A stretch of 64,000 nucleotides of DNA, taken from contig NZ_KB890024.1 of assembly GCF_000372965.1 (NCBI RefSeq), positions 2,544,839-2,608,838 on the forward strand, given 5' to 3'. The position numbers and the translations under genes are program-made. The stretch is from Hoeflea sp. 108 (GTDB taxonomy: Bacteria; Pseudomonadota; Alphaproteobacteria; Rhizobiales; Rhizobiaceae). The notes under the pieces were generated by a model. The model saw nothing but the letters and a program-made list of their open reading frames with translations. It ran no database searches and was not told where the DNA came from. Below are positions 40,863 through 48,801 of the stretch, one piece after another; position 1 is the first letter of the stretch; every line of letters begins with the position of its first letter.

Positions 40863-40985
40863 ATGACCGAGTTGAGTGGTATCCTGAGTTTGTTCTTCAT
40901 CGCAGCCGCATTCCTGACCTCTTGCGACAGCCAACCGCCCACACTGGGCAAGTCGCATGTGAGAATGCTCACGACCGAGAGATAG
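40863..40985 (+). CDS. Small predicted lipoprotein (40 residues)
   Basis: A 40-residue gene, easily missed by automatic calling. The ATG at 40863 has an excellent GAGGGAG site seven bases upstream. The product starts MTELSGILSLFFIAAAFLTSC: a hydrophobic core followed by the lipobox LTSC with Cys21, after which only 19 residues remain (DSQPPTLGKSHVRMLTTER). If processed, the mature peptide would be a 20-residue lipidated tail. Translation stops just before a strong terminator (41003-41036), so it has all parts of a complete single-gene unit. No named family is recognised; a membrane-anchored entericidin-like or stress peptide is possible. The weak point is the lack of positive charge at the N-terminus. 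Confidence 0.62.
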   Translation: MTELSGILSLFFIAAAFLTSCDSQPPTLGKSHVRMLTTER

Positions 40986-41002
40986 GTGCGCCGCCTCTGG
41001 AC

Positions 41003-41036
41003 AAAGAAAGCCCCGCATTTTGCGGGGCTTTCTTTT
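41003..41036. terminator. Strong bidirectional terminator after the small lipoprotein gene
   Basis: AAAGAAAGCCCCGCA and TGCGGGGCTTTCTTT form a 15-bp stem with a short TTT loop and flanking T/A runs. It can end both the small lipoprotein transcript and that of the converging PRC-barrel gene. Confidence 0.9.
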
Positions 41037-41054
41037 TCTCGCTCGAGCCGCCGG

Positions 41055-41420
41055 TCAATGCCAGTAAGGCTTCACTCGGTAATGCAGGAAAGCGGCATCG
41101 CGAGCCGCCCGGCCGTCATCCTGGGTCAGTTCGCTGACCGAATAGGCAGGAGCCGCCTTGAGCTGGTCGACGGAGAACGGCACGACATAGCCGCCCCGTG
41201 TCTTGTCGTAACCGAGCGCCGGCCAGGGAACGGCATGGTACTTCTCGCCCATCCCGAGGAAGCCGCCGAACCCGACGACAGCGAACATGATGCCGTTCGA
41301 CGTCTTGTCGAGCATCACGTCCTCGATCGTGCCGATGGTCTCGCCGGCGGAATTGTAGACGCTGGTGCCGATGACCCGCGATGCGGGAATGGCCTGGGTA
41401 TGGCCGGTGACAGTCGTCAT
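41055..41420 (-). CDS. PRC-barrel domain-containing protein
   Basis: A 121-residue soluble protein with a PRC-barrel domain (about 12-90): IPASRVIGTSVYNSAGETIG, EDVMLDKTSNGIMFAVVGFGG and YHAVPWPALGYD. The fold is found in photosynthetic reaction centre H subunits and RNA-processing proteins; stand-alone copies in rhizobia have no known role and are often stress-induced. ATG at 41420 follows a CAGGAGCAGGA-type site. It lies downstream of the dodecin gene with a 92-base spacer, and ends at the shared terminator. Confidence 0.88.
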   Translation of the reverse strand: MTTVTGHTQAIPASRVIGTSVYNSAGETIGTIEDVMLDKTSNGIMFAVVGFGGFLGMGEKYHAVPWPALGYDKTRGGYVVPFSVDQLKAAPAYSVSELTQDDGRAARDAAFLHYRVKPYWH

Positions 41421-41512
41421 GGTCCTGCTCCTGTTGTGTTGTGGGATGCAGGGTTAACGATGCCCCGGCCGGCAGGTTCCGATCTTTTTTGGGCGTGCGA
41501 CAGCTGCAGCTG

Positions 41513-41716
41513 TCAGTCGGTGAGGATGAAAGTCACCTTCATGTTGACCCGGTAAGCAACGATCTTGCCGTTCTCGACGACCACTTTCTGGTCCTGGATC
41601 CAGGCGCCTTCGACATTCTTCAGCGTTTTCGAGGCGCGCGCGATACCATCTTCAATGGCGTCCTTGAAGCTCTTGGTCGACGATGCTGTGATTTCCGTAA
41701 CGCGGGCAACAGTCAT
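41513..41716 (-). CDS. Dodecin family protein
   Basis: A 67-residue dodecin, a small dodecameric flavin-binding storage protein. The sequence MTVARVTEITASSTKSFKDA, ASKTLKNVEGAWIQDQKVVV and the final VNMKVTFILTD match the family along its length, including the tryptophan that stacks on the flavin. ATG at 41716 follows a CAGGAGGACTT site. Gene order with the PRC-barrel gene suggests a shared stress or storage context, which is inference. Confidence 0.92.
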   Translation of the reverse strand: MTVARVTEITASSTKSFKDAIEDGIARASKTLKNVEGAWIQDQKVVVENGKIVAYRVNMKVTFILTD

Positions 41717-41825
41717 GGAAGTCCTCCTGCTGAAATGCTCAGTCACGGAAGAATCCTACGCCCGGCCGAGGCCGGGCTCAAGCAGGAGTTGCAGGCGGGC
41801 GACGCAGCCGCGCGGAGCGCGCCTG

Positions 41826-42659
41826 CTAGGCCTTGGCGACGCGATCGAAGGCCATCAGTCTTTCGAGCAAGGCCGGCATGTCCTTGAACGGCACCATGTT
41901 GGGTCCATCCGACGACGTGGAATTGTCGGGATCCTCGTGCGTTTCGATAAACACGCCAGCGACGCCGACGGCAACGGCCGCACGTGCCAGCGTCTCGACG
42001 AAGCGGCGCTCGCCGCCCGAGGTGGCGCCCAGCCCGCCCGGCTGCTGCACCGAATGGGTGGCGTCGAAAATGACAGGCGCGCCCATGTCGGCCATGATCG
42101 GCAGCGCGCGCATGTCGGACACCAGCGTGTTGTAGCCGAAGGACGCGCCGCGCTCGGTCACCAGGACGTTCGGATTGCCCGAGCCGGTAACCTTGGCGAT
42201 GACGTTCTTCATGTCCCAGGGGGCGAGGAACTGGCCCTTCTTGACGTTGACGACCTTGCCGGTCTTGGCGGCAGCAATGAGCATGTCGGTCTGGCGGCTG
42301 AGGAAGGCCGGGATCTGCAGCACATCGACCACTTCGGCAACGATAGCGCACTGTTCTTCGGTGTGCACGTCGGTGAGAACGGTAACACCCAGTTCCTTGC
42401 GCAGGTCGGCGAAAGCGGGCAGCGCCGCATCGAGGCCGGCACCGCGGGTGCTGGACAGCGAACTGCGGTTGGCCTTGTCGAAGCTCGACTTGTAGACAAA
42501 GCCGATACCGAGCTTCTGGGTCAGTTCCTTGAGCTTGCCGGCCATGTCGAAGGCATGCTGGCGCGATTCGAACTGGCACGGGCCGGCGATCAGCGACAGC
42601 GGCGCGTCATTGGCAAACAGCGTGTTGCCCACTGAGACGGTGGCGTTCGGCTTGGTCAT
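41826..42659 (-). CDS. kdsA: 3-deoxy-8-phosphooctulonate synthase
   Basis: A 277-residue enzyme that condenses arabinose 5-phosphate and phosphoenolpyruvate to KDO 8-phosphate for lipopolysaccharide. Visible are LSLIAGPCQFESRQHAFDMA, YKSSFDKANRSSLSSTRGAG, VLTDVHTEEQC, FLSRQTDMLIAAA, TERGASFGYNTLVSDMRAL and FDATHSVQQPGG. It overlaps the VOC gene upstream by four bases (ATGA), so the two are coupled. In many relatives kdsA is found between pyrG and eno, as here. Confidence 0.96.
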   Translation of the reverse strand: MTKPNATVSVGNTLFANDAPLSLIAGPCQFESRQHAFDMAGKLKELTQKLGIGFVYKSSFDKANRSSLSSTRGAGLDAALPAFADLRKELGVTVLTDVHTEEQCAIVAEVVDVLQIPAFLSRQTDMLIAAAKTGKVVNVKKGQFLAPWDMKNVIAKVTGSGNPNVLVTERGASFGYNTLVSDMRALPIMADMGAPVIFDATHSVQQPGGLGATSGGERRFVETLARAAVAVGVAGVFIETHEDPDNSTSSDGPNMVPFKDMPALLERLMAFDRVAKA

Positions 42660-43519
42660 TTCTGTTCCTCGAATATGAAGGCAGCACCCTGCCCCGGCGC
42701 TGGCGGAATCACCAGCCGATGGCCGTCTAGATCGTGTTCGATGCCGCGCTCTGCAAGGAGCATACGCAGGCTTGCCAGATCGTCGACGGCGAAAACGATG
42801 GAGCCGAGCTGGATATGGTTGCTCCCCGTCGCCGCGCGAACGATGAAATCTGTGTTCGCCAGCGACACCTTGGTGCCGTCGGCTGCTGGTTCGGATGCGC
42901 TGCGCGCGACCGTCGACAGGAAGGCTGCGGCCGAGGCGGAGTTGGCGGCCTTGGCCTCTATGGCAACTACACGGCGCACGCCATTGGCATGGACCTGCAG
43001 GGCGCTGCGGTCGACCTTGGGCGCGTTGGCGCGCTCGCAGGCAAAGAAGAAGGCGTCCCCGGTGTTCGCGGGCTCAGCCGTGAAGGCGAGCCGGAACGAT
43101 GCGACATCGGCGCGTCCGCCGGCATCGACGAAGGGCCGCGAGAAATCGAGGCGTGGGCCGGCCGAGACACCGGCTTCGACAAATTCGCGATGGTCGGCGT
43201 CGGCGTCATCGGAGGCGAAGACGACAGCGGAAAAGCCTTCATTGCCATGAGCGACGCGAAACGAACGGTCGCGCGCCACGAAGACGTTGCTGTTGGACAC
43301 GGCCAGATCGACGGCAGAGGCGTCGCCCACCGCCAGCGGCTCCAGGAAGGTGCCGTCGGCGAGATAGATGCAGCAATTGATCGTACCGAAGGGGTGGACG
43401 CCCTCGGGCGCGACCGTGAAACCAAGCGATGACAGGCGTTGGCGCGCAACCGCAAGGCTGGCGGTCGGCAGGACCACGTGGTCGAGGGCACGCGGCCCAT
43501 TCTGGACGGTTTTGGTCAT
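42656..43519 (-). CDS. VOC family protein (glyoxalase-like domain)
   Basis: A 287-residue protein with a glyoxalase-like VOC fold in its first part (RALDHVVLPTASLAVARQRL, then TVAPEGVHPFGTINCCIYLADGTFLE) and a second, weaker VOC repeat towards the C-terminus (NHIQLGSIVFAVDDLASLRM). Metal ligands are plausible (His16 and a Glu near FLEPL). The substrate is unknown. It is translationally coupled to kdsA; whether it shares a pathway with it or is only co-transcribed is open. Confidence 0.85.
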   Translation of the reverse strand: MTKTVQNGPRALDHVVLPTASLAVARQRLSSLGFTVAPEGVHPFGTINCCIYLADGTFLEPLAVGDASAVDLAVSNSNVFVARDRSFRVAHGNEGFSAVVFASDDADADHREFVEAGVSAGPRLDFSRPFVDAGGRADVASFRLAFTAEPANTGDAFFFACERANAPKVDRSALQVHANGVRRVVAIEAKAANSASAAAFLSTVARSASEPAADGTKVSLANTDFIVRAATGSNHIQLGSIVFAVDDLASLRMLLAERGIEHDLDGHRLVIPPAPGQGAAFIFEEQK

Positions 43520-43567
43520 TGGCCAGCGCTGTGCCTCAATTCAGTGTTTTTCGCAAGGTGAAGCGCC

Positions 43568-44110
43568 TCAAAGCCCTGAAACCATGTCGCCCAGCCGGCG
43601 GACCGTGTTCCAGTTCCGCGACGTGCCGACACCACCTGCCCGCTTCGGCGTCAGCGCGCCAAGCAGCCGCGACGTTCCGGCACTGCGGGAGAAATGCAGC
43701 CAGATGTCTCCGTTCACGGCAGCAAGCTTCTCGTCCGGTGCCACGTAGGAGCGCAGCCGGTCGATGATATCTGGCGTCACCGGCTTACGCATCACCCGCA
43801 CAGCCACCTGGTCTGGTTCGCGTTCCGCGTCCTCAGGGAACGGATTGGCAGCTACAAGTTTCGTCCATGAAGCTGCATCGCGGACGATGATATCGACGTG
43901 CTTGCCGAATTTCCGGGCGAAAGACGTTTCGAGATCGCGTTCGAGCTCGGGAATTACCCTGTCCGCTTCGAAGACCAGATTTCCGGTCGCCACCAGCGTG
44001 CGCGGATCGGCAAGACCGAGATCGGCAGCCATGTCGCGCAGGTCGGACATGACGACTCGTCGTCCGGGGCCGAGAACGATGCTGTAGAGCAGCGCCACGT
44101 AGGTGGTCAT
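43568..44110 (-). CDS. DUF1697 domain-containing protein
   Basis: A 180-residue protein of the DUF1697 family, function unknown. The N-terminal part shows MTTYVALLYSIVLGPGRRVV, MSDLRDMAADLGLADPRTLV and ATGNLVFEAD, which are the typical family blocks (usually LLRGINVGG at the start, here changed to LLYSIVLGP). The C-terminus has IWLHFSRSAGTSRLLGAL. ATG at 44110 is the natural start. It stands between pyrG and the VOC-kdsA pair. Confidence 0.88.
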   Translation of the reverse strand: MTTYVALLYSIVLGPGRRVVMSDLRDMAADLGLADPRTLVATGNLVFEADRVIPELERDLETSFARKFGKHVDIIVRDAASWTKLVAANPFPEDAEREPDQVAVRVMRKPVTPDIIDRLRSYVAPDEKLAAVNGDIWLHFSRSAGTSRLLGALTPKRAGGVGTSRNWNTVRRLGDMVSGL

Positions 44111-44168
44111 GCGTGATGCCACTCAGGAAAGATGCGCGCCGGCGAACTCGCGTCGGCGCGCATGGATA

Positions 44169-45797
44169 TCAGACCAGCCGGCTTTGTTCGACGGCAGCTT
44201 CAATGAAGCTTGCAAACAGCGGATGCGGCTCCAGGGGGCGGCTCTTCAACTCCGGATGGTACTGGACGCCGATGAACCAGGGGTGGTCAGGATATTCGAC
44301 CGTCTCGGGCAGCACGCCGTCTGGCGACATTCCGGCAAAGACCAGACCGCACTCTTCGAGGCGCTCCTTGTAATCGATATTGACCTCATAGCGGTGGCGG
44401 TGACGTTCGGAGATGTCGGTATCGCCATAGATCTCGGCGATCTTCGAGCCTTCCGACAGCCGCGCCTCGAACGCGCCGAGGCGCATCGTGCCGCCGAGAT
44501 CGCCCGAGGCCTTGCGCTTCTCGAGCATGTTGCCCTTGAGCCATTCGGTCATCAGGCCGACAACCGGCTCCTTGGTCGAACCGAACTCGGTCGAAGAGGC
44601 ATTCTCGATGCCGGCCAACGAACGCGCCGCCTCGATGCAGGCCATCTGCATGCCGAAGCAGATACCGAAATACGGCACCTTGCGCTCGCGGGCGAACTTG
44701 GCTGCCAGGATCTTGCCTTCCGAGCCGCGCTCGCCGAAGCCGCCGGGCACGAGGATGCCGTGGACTTTCTCCAGGAACGGTGCCGGATCTTCCTTTTCGA
44801 AGACCTCGCTCTCGATCCAGTCGAGCTTGACCTTGACGTTGTTGGCGAGGCCGCCATGCGACAGCGCCTCGATCAGCGACTTATAGGCATCCTTGAGGCC
44901 GGTGTACTTGCCGACCACGGCGATGGTGACCTCGCCTTCGGGATTGTGGATCAGCTGCGACACGTTCTGCCAGGCGTCGAGACGCGGCTTGGGGGCAGGG
45001 TCGATGCCGAAAGCGGCCAGCACTTCCGAATCCAGGCCTTCCTTATGGTAGGCCAGTGGCACGTCGTAGATGTGGCCTACGTCGAGCGCCTGGATGACGG
45101 CCGATTCGCGCACATTGCAGAACAGCGACAGCTTGCGGCGCTCTTCCTTGGGAATGTCGCGGTCGGCGCGCACCAGAAGGATGTCCGGAGCAATGCCGAT
45201 CGAGCGCAGCTCCTTGACCGAGTGCTGGGTCGGCTTGGTCTTGAGCTCGCCAGCGGTCGGGATGTACGGCATCAAGGTCAGATGCACGTAGACCGCGTTG
45301 TTGCGCGGCAGGTCGTTGCCGAGCTGGCGAATGGCTTCGAGGAACGGCATCGCCTCGATGTCGCCCACCGTGCCGCCGATCTCGCAGAGCACGAAATCGT
45401 ACTCATCGTTGCCGTCGAGGATGAAGTTCTTGATCTCGTCGGTGACGTGCGGAATGACCTGCACGGTTGCGCCGAGATAGTCGCCGCGCCGCTCACGCTC
45501 GATGATGTTCTTGTAGATGCGGCCGGTGGTGATGTTGTCGCTCTGGTTCGCCGAACGCCCGGTGAAGCGTTCGTAGTGACCGAGATCGAGATCGGTTTCC
45601 GCGCCGTCGTCGGTCACGAACACCTCACCATGCTGGTAAGGCGACATCGTTCCCGGGTCGACGTTCAGATACGGATCGAGTTTACGGATGCGCACGCGAT
45701 ATCCGCGTGCTTGCAGAAGAGCCCCTAGGGCTGCTGCGGCTATGCCTTTTCCAAGGGAAGAGACCACGCCGCCGGTGATGAAAACATATCGCGCCAT
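44169..45797 (-). CDS. pyrG: CTP synthase
   Basis: A 542-residue enzyme that aminates UTP to CTP with glutamine. The N-terminal synthetase domain opens with YVFITGGVVSSLGKGIAAAA and has LDPYLNVDPGTMSPYQHGEV; the C-terminal class I glutamine amidotransferase domain has the nucleophile in PYFGICFGMQMACIE, and the His/Glu pair in QYHPELKSRPLEPHP. Length is standard. ATG at 45797 starts MARYVFITGG. In this group pyrG commonly lies downstream of secG, as in this window with the L,D-transpeptidase gene in between. Confidence 0.97.
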   Translation of the reverse strand: MARYVFITGGVVSSLGKGIAAAALGALLQARGYRVRIRKLDPYLNVDPGTMSPYQHGEVFVTDDGAETDLDLGHYERFTGRSANQSDNITTGRIYKNIIERERRGDYLGATVQVIPHVTDEIKNFILDGNDEYDFVLCEIGGTVGDIEAMPFLEAIRQLGNDLPRNNAVYVHLTLMPYIPTAGELKTKPTQHSVKELRSIGIAPDILLVRADRDIPKEERRKLSLFCNVRESAVIQALDVGHIYDVPLAYHKEGLDSEVLAAFGIDPAPKPRLDAWQNVSQLIHNPEGEVTIAVVGKYTGLKDAYKSLIEALSHGGLANNVKVKLDWIESEVFEKEDPAPFLEKVHGILVPGGFGERGSEGKILAAKFARERKVPYFGICFGMQMACIEAARSLAGIENASSTEFGSTKEPVVGLMTEWLKGNMLEKRKASGDLGGTMRLGAFEARLSEGSKIAEIYGDTDISERHRHRYEVNIDYKERLEECGLVFAGMSPDGVLPETVEYPDHPWFIGVQYHPELKSRPLEPHPLFASFIEAAVEQSRLV

Positions 45798-45906
45798 GGG
45801 AGTCATCGCTTAACGCGGCCAAATCGATTCCGCCAGAGAAAAATCCGCCGCGTCGGACTTTTCCCTATCTGGCAATACGGTTCTGCGTGCGGGAATGCGC
45901 GCAAAC

Positions 45907-45931
45907 AAAAAGGCCGGCGTGACCGCCGGCC
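45907..45931 (-). terminator. Terminator after the L,D-transpeptidase gene
   Basis: On the minus strand GGCCGGCG-GTCA-CGCCGGCC is followed by TTTTTG. It lies 25-50 bases after the L,D-transpeptidase stop and separates it from pyrG. Confidence 0.85.
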
Positions 45932-45955
45932 CACTATCAGCGTTCGAAGAACGCC

Positions 45956-47050
45956 TTACATGACGATGACTTCAGAGCCCATCTTCACGCGATTGTAGAG
46001 GTCCATGACATGGTCATTGACCATCCGGAAGCAACCGTTCGAAGAATTTGTGCCGATCGTCTGCGGCTGGTTGGTACCATGGATACGGATATGGGTATCC
46101 TTCTTGCCCTGGTAAAGGTAGATGGCGCGCGCGCCGAGCGGGTTTTCCGGTCCGCCGTTCATGCCGTCCTTGTACTGGCCGTACTTCTTGGGCTCGCGCT
46201 CCTGCATTTCCTTGGTCGGAATCCAGCGCGGCCATTCCTGCTTGTCGCCGATGGTCGCCTTGCCCTTGAACTCCAGCCCTTCGCGGCCGACCGCGATGGC
46301 ATAGCGGCGGGCCGTCGAGGACGACTCGATCAGGTAGAGGTAACGCGAGCCGGTGTCGACAACGATCTGGCCACGTTCATAGCCGGGGAACGAAACTTCC
46401 TGCGGCTCGAAATCGGACTTTACCTTGAACTGCTTCTTGGCCTGCTTGGCCTGCAGCACAGCGTCCAGCGCCCGGGTCTGCGGCAGCATGGCCTGCTGCT
46501 GAGGTGCGCTGCCGAAGATACCGCCGAACAGGCCGGCCTGCTTGGGCTTGCCCGGAGCCTCGCTGCGCAGTTCACCGCTGTTGCCCGTGGAAGCCACCTC
46601 CATCGCGTCGGGAGCGAGCGGCTCGATAGGCTTCATCACCTCGAGAGGCTGCAGGTTGCGCTTGGCGGGAGCGGCCGAAGCGACCTGTTCGTTCGCCTTC
46701 TCGGCCTTCTTCAGACGAGCCAGTTCACGGGCCTGCTCGGCCTTCTGCTTGGCGGCTTCGCGCATGGCCATCTTCTTGGCCTCGAGCATCTTCAGGCGGG
46801 CCGTCTCGTTGTCGGCCTTGATCTTGGATTCCAGCTCCTTGATTCGGGCCAGATCGTCGTCGGTCGGCTTCTTCTTTTTCTTGAGCTGCTTCAGTTCTGA
46901 GACATCGCTCTTTGCGGCGACGGCAATCACGTCACTTGCAACCCCAGGCTGCGGCGCCTCGACCCTGCCGGCGGGAGTGGCGGCAAGGGCGGCGGTGGAG
47001 CTCAGAAGGGAGGCGCAAAGACCGGCGAGTAGGATGCGGCGGAGCTGCAT
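45956..47050 (-). CDS. L,D-transpeptidase family protein with coiled-coil region
   Basis: A 364-residue exported peptidoglycan enzyme of the YkuD class. A Sec signal peptide (MQLRRILLAGLCASLLSSTA, cut near ALA) is followed by a long Lys/Glu/Ala-rich helical region (residues about 45-130, with KQLKKKKKPTDDD and EAAKQKAEQARELARLKKAE) and then the YkuD domain: GQIVVDTGSRYLYLIE, IHGTNQPQTIG and the catalytic cysteine in SSNGCFRMVNDHVMDLY. It probably forms 3-3 crosslinks or attaches proteins to peptidoglycan. Start at 47050 is fixed by the signal peptide. It has its own terminator. Confidence 0.93.
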   Translation of the reverse strand: MQLRRILLAGLCASLLSSTAALAATPAGRVEAPQPGVASDVIAVAAKSDVSELKQLKKKKKPTDDDLARIKELESKIKADNETARLKMLEAKKMAMREAAKQKAEQARELARLKKAEKANEQVASAAPAKRNLQPLEVMKPIEPLAPDAMEVASTGNSGELRSEAPGKPKQAGLFGGIFGSAPQQQAMLPQTRALDAVLQAKQAKKQFKVKSDFEPQEVSFPGYERGQIVVDTGSRYLYLIESSSTARRYAIAVGREGLEFKGKATIGDKQEWPRWIPTKEMQEREPKKYGQYKDGMNGGPENPLGARAIYLYQGKKDTHIRIHGTNQPQTIGTNSSNGCFRMVNDHVMDLYNRVKMGSEVIVM

Positions 47051-47146
47051 GGCGAAAGATCCCGAACGTTCAAGGCAAATAATGCAACGACAACGTGCGG
47101 TGCCCCCGAGGCCCCCGTCCACTTGCCGCGCCCCTGCTATAAGCGA

Positions 47147-47184
47147 TTAGCCGGAGCCGCCTCAAGAGAGGCAACTCCGGCTAA
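47147..47184. other. Long hairpin between secG and the L,D-transpeptidase gene
   Basis: TTAGCCGGAG and CTCCGGCTAA pair perfectly (10 bp), then a 2x2 internal loop, then GCCTC-AAGA-GAGGC. Flanking GCGA and TCGC could extend it. It lies about 100 bases upstream of the transpeptidase ATG and 80 bases past the secG stop, so it could end the secG transcript, shape the leader of the next gene, or be a repeat. There is no U run. Confidence 0.5.
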
Positions 47185-47263
47185 GTGATCGCGAATTCGT
47201 GATACAGGCTGATTTGCCGCGACTGTGTTCAAACAACAACAGGTTGCGGCAGGCAGGCTCGAT

Positions 47264-47734
47264 TTAGTTGGGAACCTGCGGCGTGGCAGGAGCCGTGCCC
47301 GAAGCAGGCTGCTCGGCCGAACCCGAGGCCGCCGGAGCGGTAGCCGGCGCTGCAGGCTGTTCGGTCGCGGGTGCTGCAGGCGCCGTCGTGCCCGAAGCAG
47401 GTGCCGCTGGGGCCGGGGCCGTCGAACCGCCGAGCTGATTGAGGATGCCCTGGCCGTTGCCCGACGGCGCTCCCTGCGTCGCCGGAGCGCGGTCGAGAAT
47501 GTCGATCGGCTTCTCGCCGTAGCGGGCGATGATCGACAGCGTCAGCGACGTGACGAAGAAGACGGTTGCCAGGATTGCCGTGGCGCGGGTCAGCGCATTG
47601 GCGGCGCCGCGCGCAGTCATGAAGCCGGAACCGCCGCCGATGCCGAGACCACCGCCTTCGGAACGCTGCAGAAGCACCACGCCGACGAGGGCGAGCACGA
47701 CCATCAGATGGATGACGATGATGACGGTTTCCAT
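47264..47734 (-). CDS. secG: Preprotein translocase subunit SecG
   Basis: A 156-residue inner-membrane subunit of the SecYEG translocon. Residues 1-80 hold the two SecG helices (VIIVIHLMVVLALVGVVLLQ and NALTRATAILATVFFVTSL) with the conserved RSEGGGLGIGGGSGFMTARG loop between them. After residue 85 the protein continues as an Ala/Pro/Thr-rich tail of about 70 residues with no fold, common in alphaproteobacteria. ATG at 47734 is the family start. It is downstream of tpiA on the same strand, the order tpiA-secG-pyrG being conserved. Confidence 0.94.
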   Translation of the reverse strand: METVIIVIHLMVVLALVGVVLLQRSEGGGLGIGGGSGFMTARGAANALTRATAILATVFFVTSLTLSIIARYGEKPIDILDRAPATQGAPSGNGQGILNQLGGSTAPAPAAPASGTTAPAAPATEQPAAPATAPAASGSAEQPASGTAPATPQVPN

Positions 47735-47891
47735 TGCGCTTCCTGGGATCTTTCCTGACGGGGACTGGCCGGCACGCTAACGCGCCCGGCATTCCGGAGG
47801 CGGCTCAATACAATGCTTTGACAGCATTTCCAAGCCCGCCGCCCGAATATGGGGCGACACGCTGCCTTTGCAACGGTCACCCTGGGTTAAA

Positions 47892-48656
47892 TCAGAGCTT
47901 GCGATAGGCTTCCGCGATACCGAGGAAGTCGGCAGCCTTGAGGCTGGCGCCACCGACGAGCGCGCCGTCGACATTGGCGATGTTGAGAAGCTCGACGGCG
48001 TTCGACGGCTTCACCGAGCCGCCATAGAGGATGCGCATCTTGGCAGCCACCTCGCCGAGCTTGTCGGTCAGGCGTGTACGGATATGCGCATGCGCTTCGG
48101 CCACGTCGGCGGCGGTCGGGGTAAGGCCAGTGCCGATGGCCCAGACTGGTTCGTAGGCGATGATCGCATTGGATGGGGTAGCGGTGCCGGGCACCGAACC
48201 TTCGATCTGGCGCGACAGCACCTTCAGGGTTTCCCCCGTCTCGCGTTCGGCAAGCGTCTCGCCGATGCAGATGACGGCGACCAACCCTGCCCGCCATGCG
48301 GCTTCCGCCTTGGCGCGGACGACATCATCGGTTTCACCATGGTCGGTGCGGCGTTCGGAGTGGCCGACAATGACGTGGCTCGCGCCTGCATCCTTCAGCA
48401 TCTCGGCCGAGATATCGCCGGTGTGGGCGCCGTTTTCCCTGGCGTGGCAATCCTGGCCGCCCGCCTTGACCGGCGTGCGATGGAGGATTTCCGAGGCGCG
48501 CGACAACAGCGTCGACGGCAGGCAGAGCAAAGCTTCGGTGTCGGCGTCGAGGCCGCTCATGAAACCGCCCGCAATGCTCCGCAATTCATTGAGCGATGCG
48601 CTCGTGCCGTTCATTTTCCAGTTGCCGGCAACGAGTGGGCGAATTCCTGGAGTCAT
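47892..48656 (-). CDS. tpiA: Triose-phosphate isomerase
   Basis: A 254-residue TIM-barrel enzyme that interconverts dihydroxyacetone phosphate and glyceraldehyde 3-phosphate. The catalytic residues are visible: Lys in VAGNWKMNGT, His in VIVGHSERR, Glu in AYEPVWAIGTG, and the phosphate-binding ILYGGSVKPSNA. ATG at 48656 (MTPGIRPLVAGNWKMNG) is chosen over a GTG-like upstream frame. It diverges from the ppiD-like gene; the divergent arrangement is conserved in rhizobia. Confidence 0.97.
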   Translation of the reverse strand: MTPGIRPLVAGNWKMNGTSASLNELRSIAGGFMSGLDADTEALLCLPSTLLSRASEILHRTPVKAGGQDCHARENGAHTGDISAEMLKDAGASHVIVGHSERRTDHGETDDVVRAKAEAAWRAGLVAVICIGETLAERETGETLKVLSRQIEGSVPGTATPSNAIIAYEPVWAIGTGLTPTAADVAEAHAHIRTRLTDKLGEVAAKMRILYGGSVKPSNAVELLNIANVDGALVGGASLKAADFLGIAEAYRKL

Positions 48657-48801
48657 GTGCTCTTCCCTCGACATCTAACTACGCTCGGGCACCCTCACTA
48701 CCAAAATCAGGCCACAAAGCAATCGACACTGGCGTCGAAGGACGCTATTGCGCTTCGTTCATGCAGGCGCATGCGAGAATGCGCGAATACGGGATCTGAA
48801 T

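Noticed and set aside
47225..47758. A 177-codon arginine-rich frame opposite secG
   Set aside because: It mirrors the low-complexity Ala/Pro tail of SecG; such repeats give open antisense frames.
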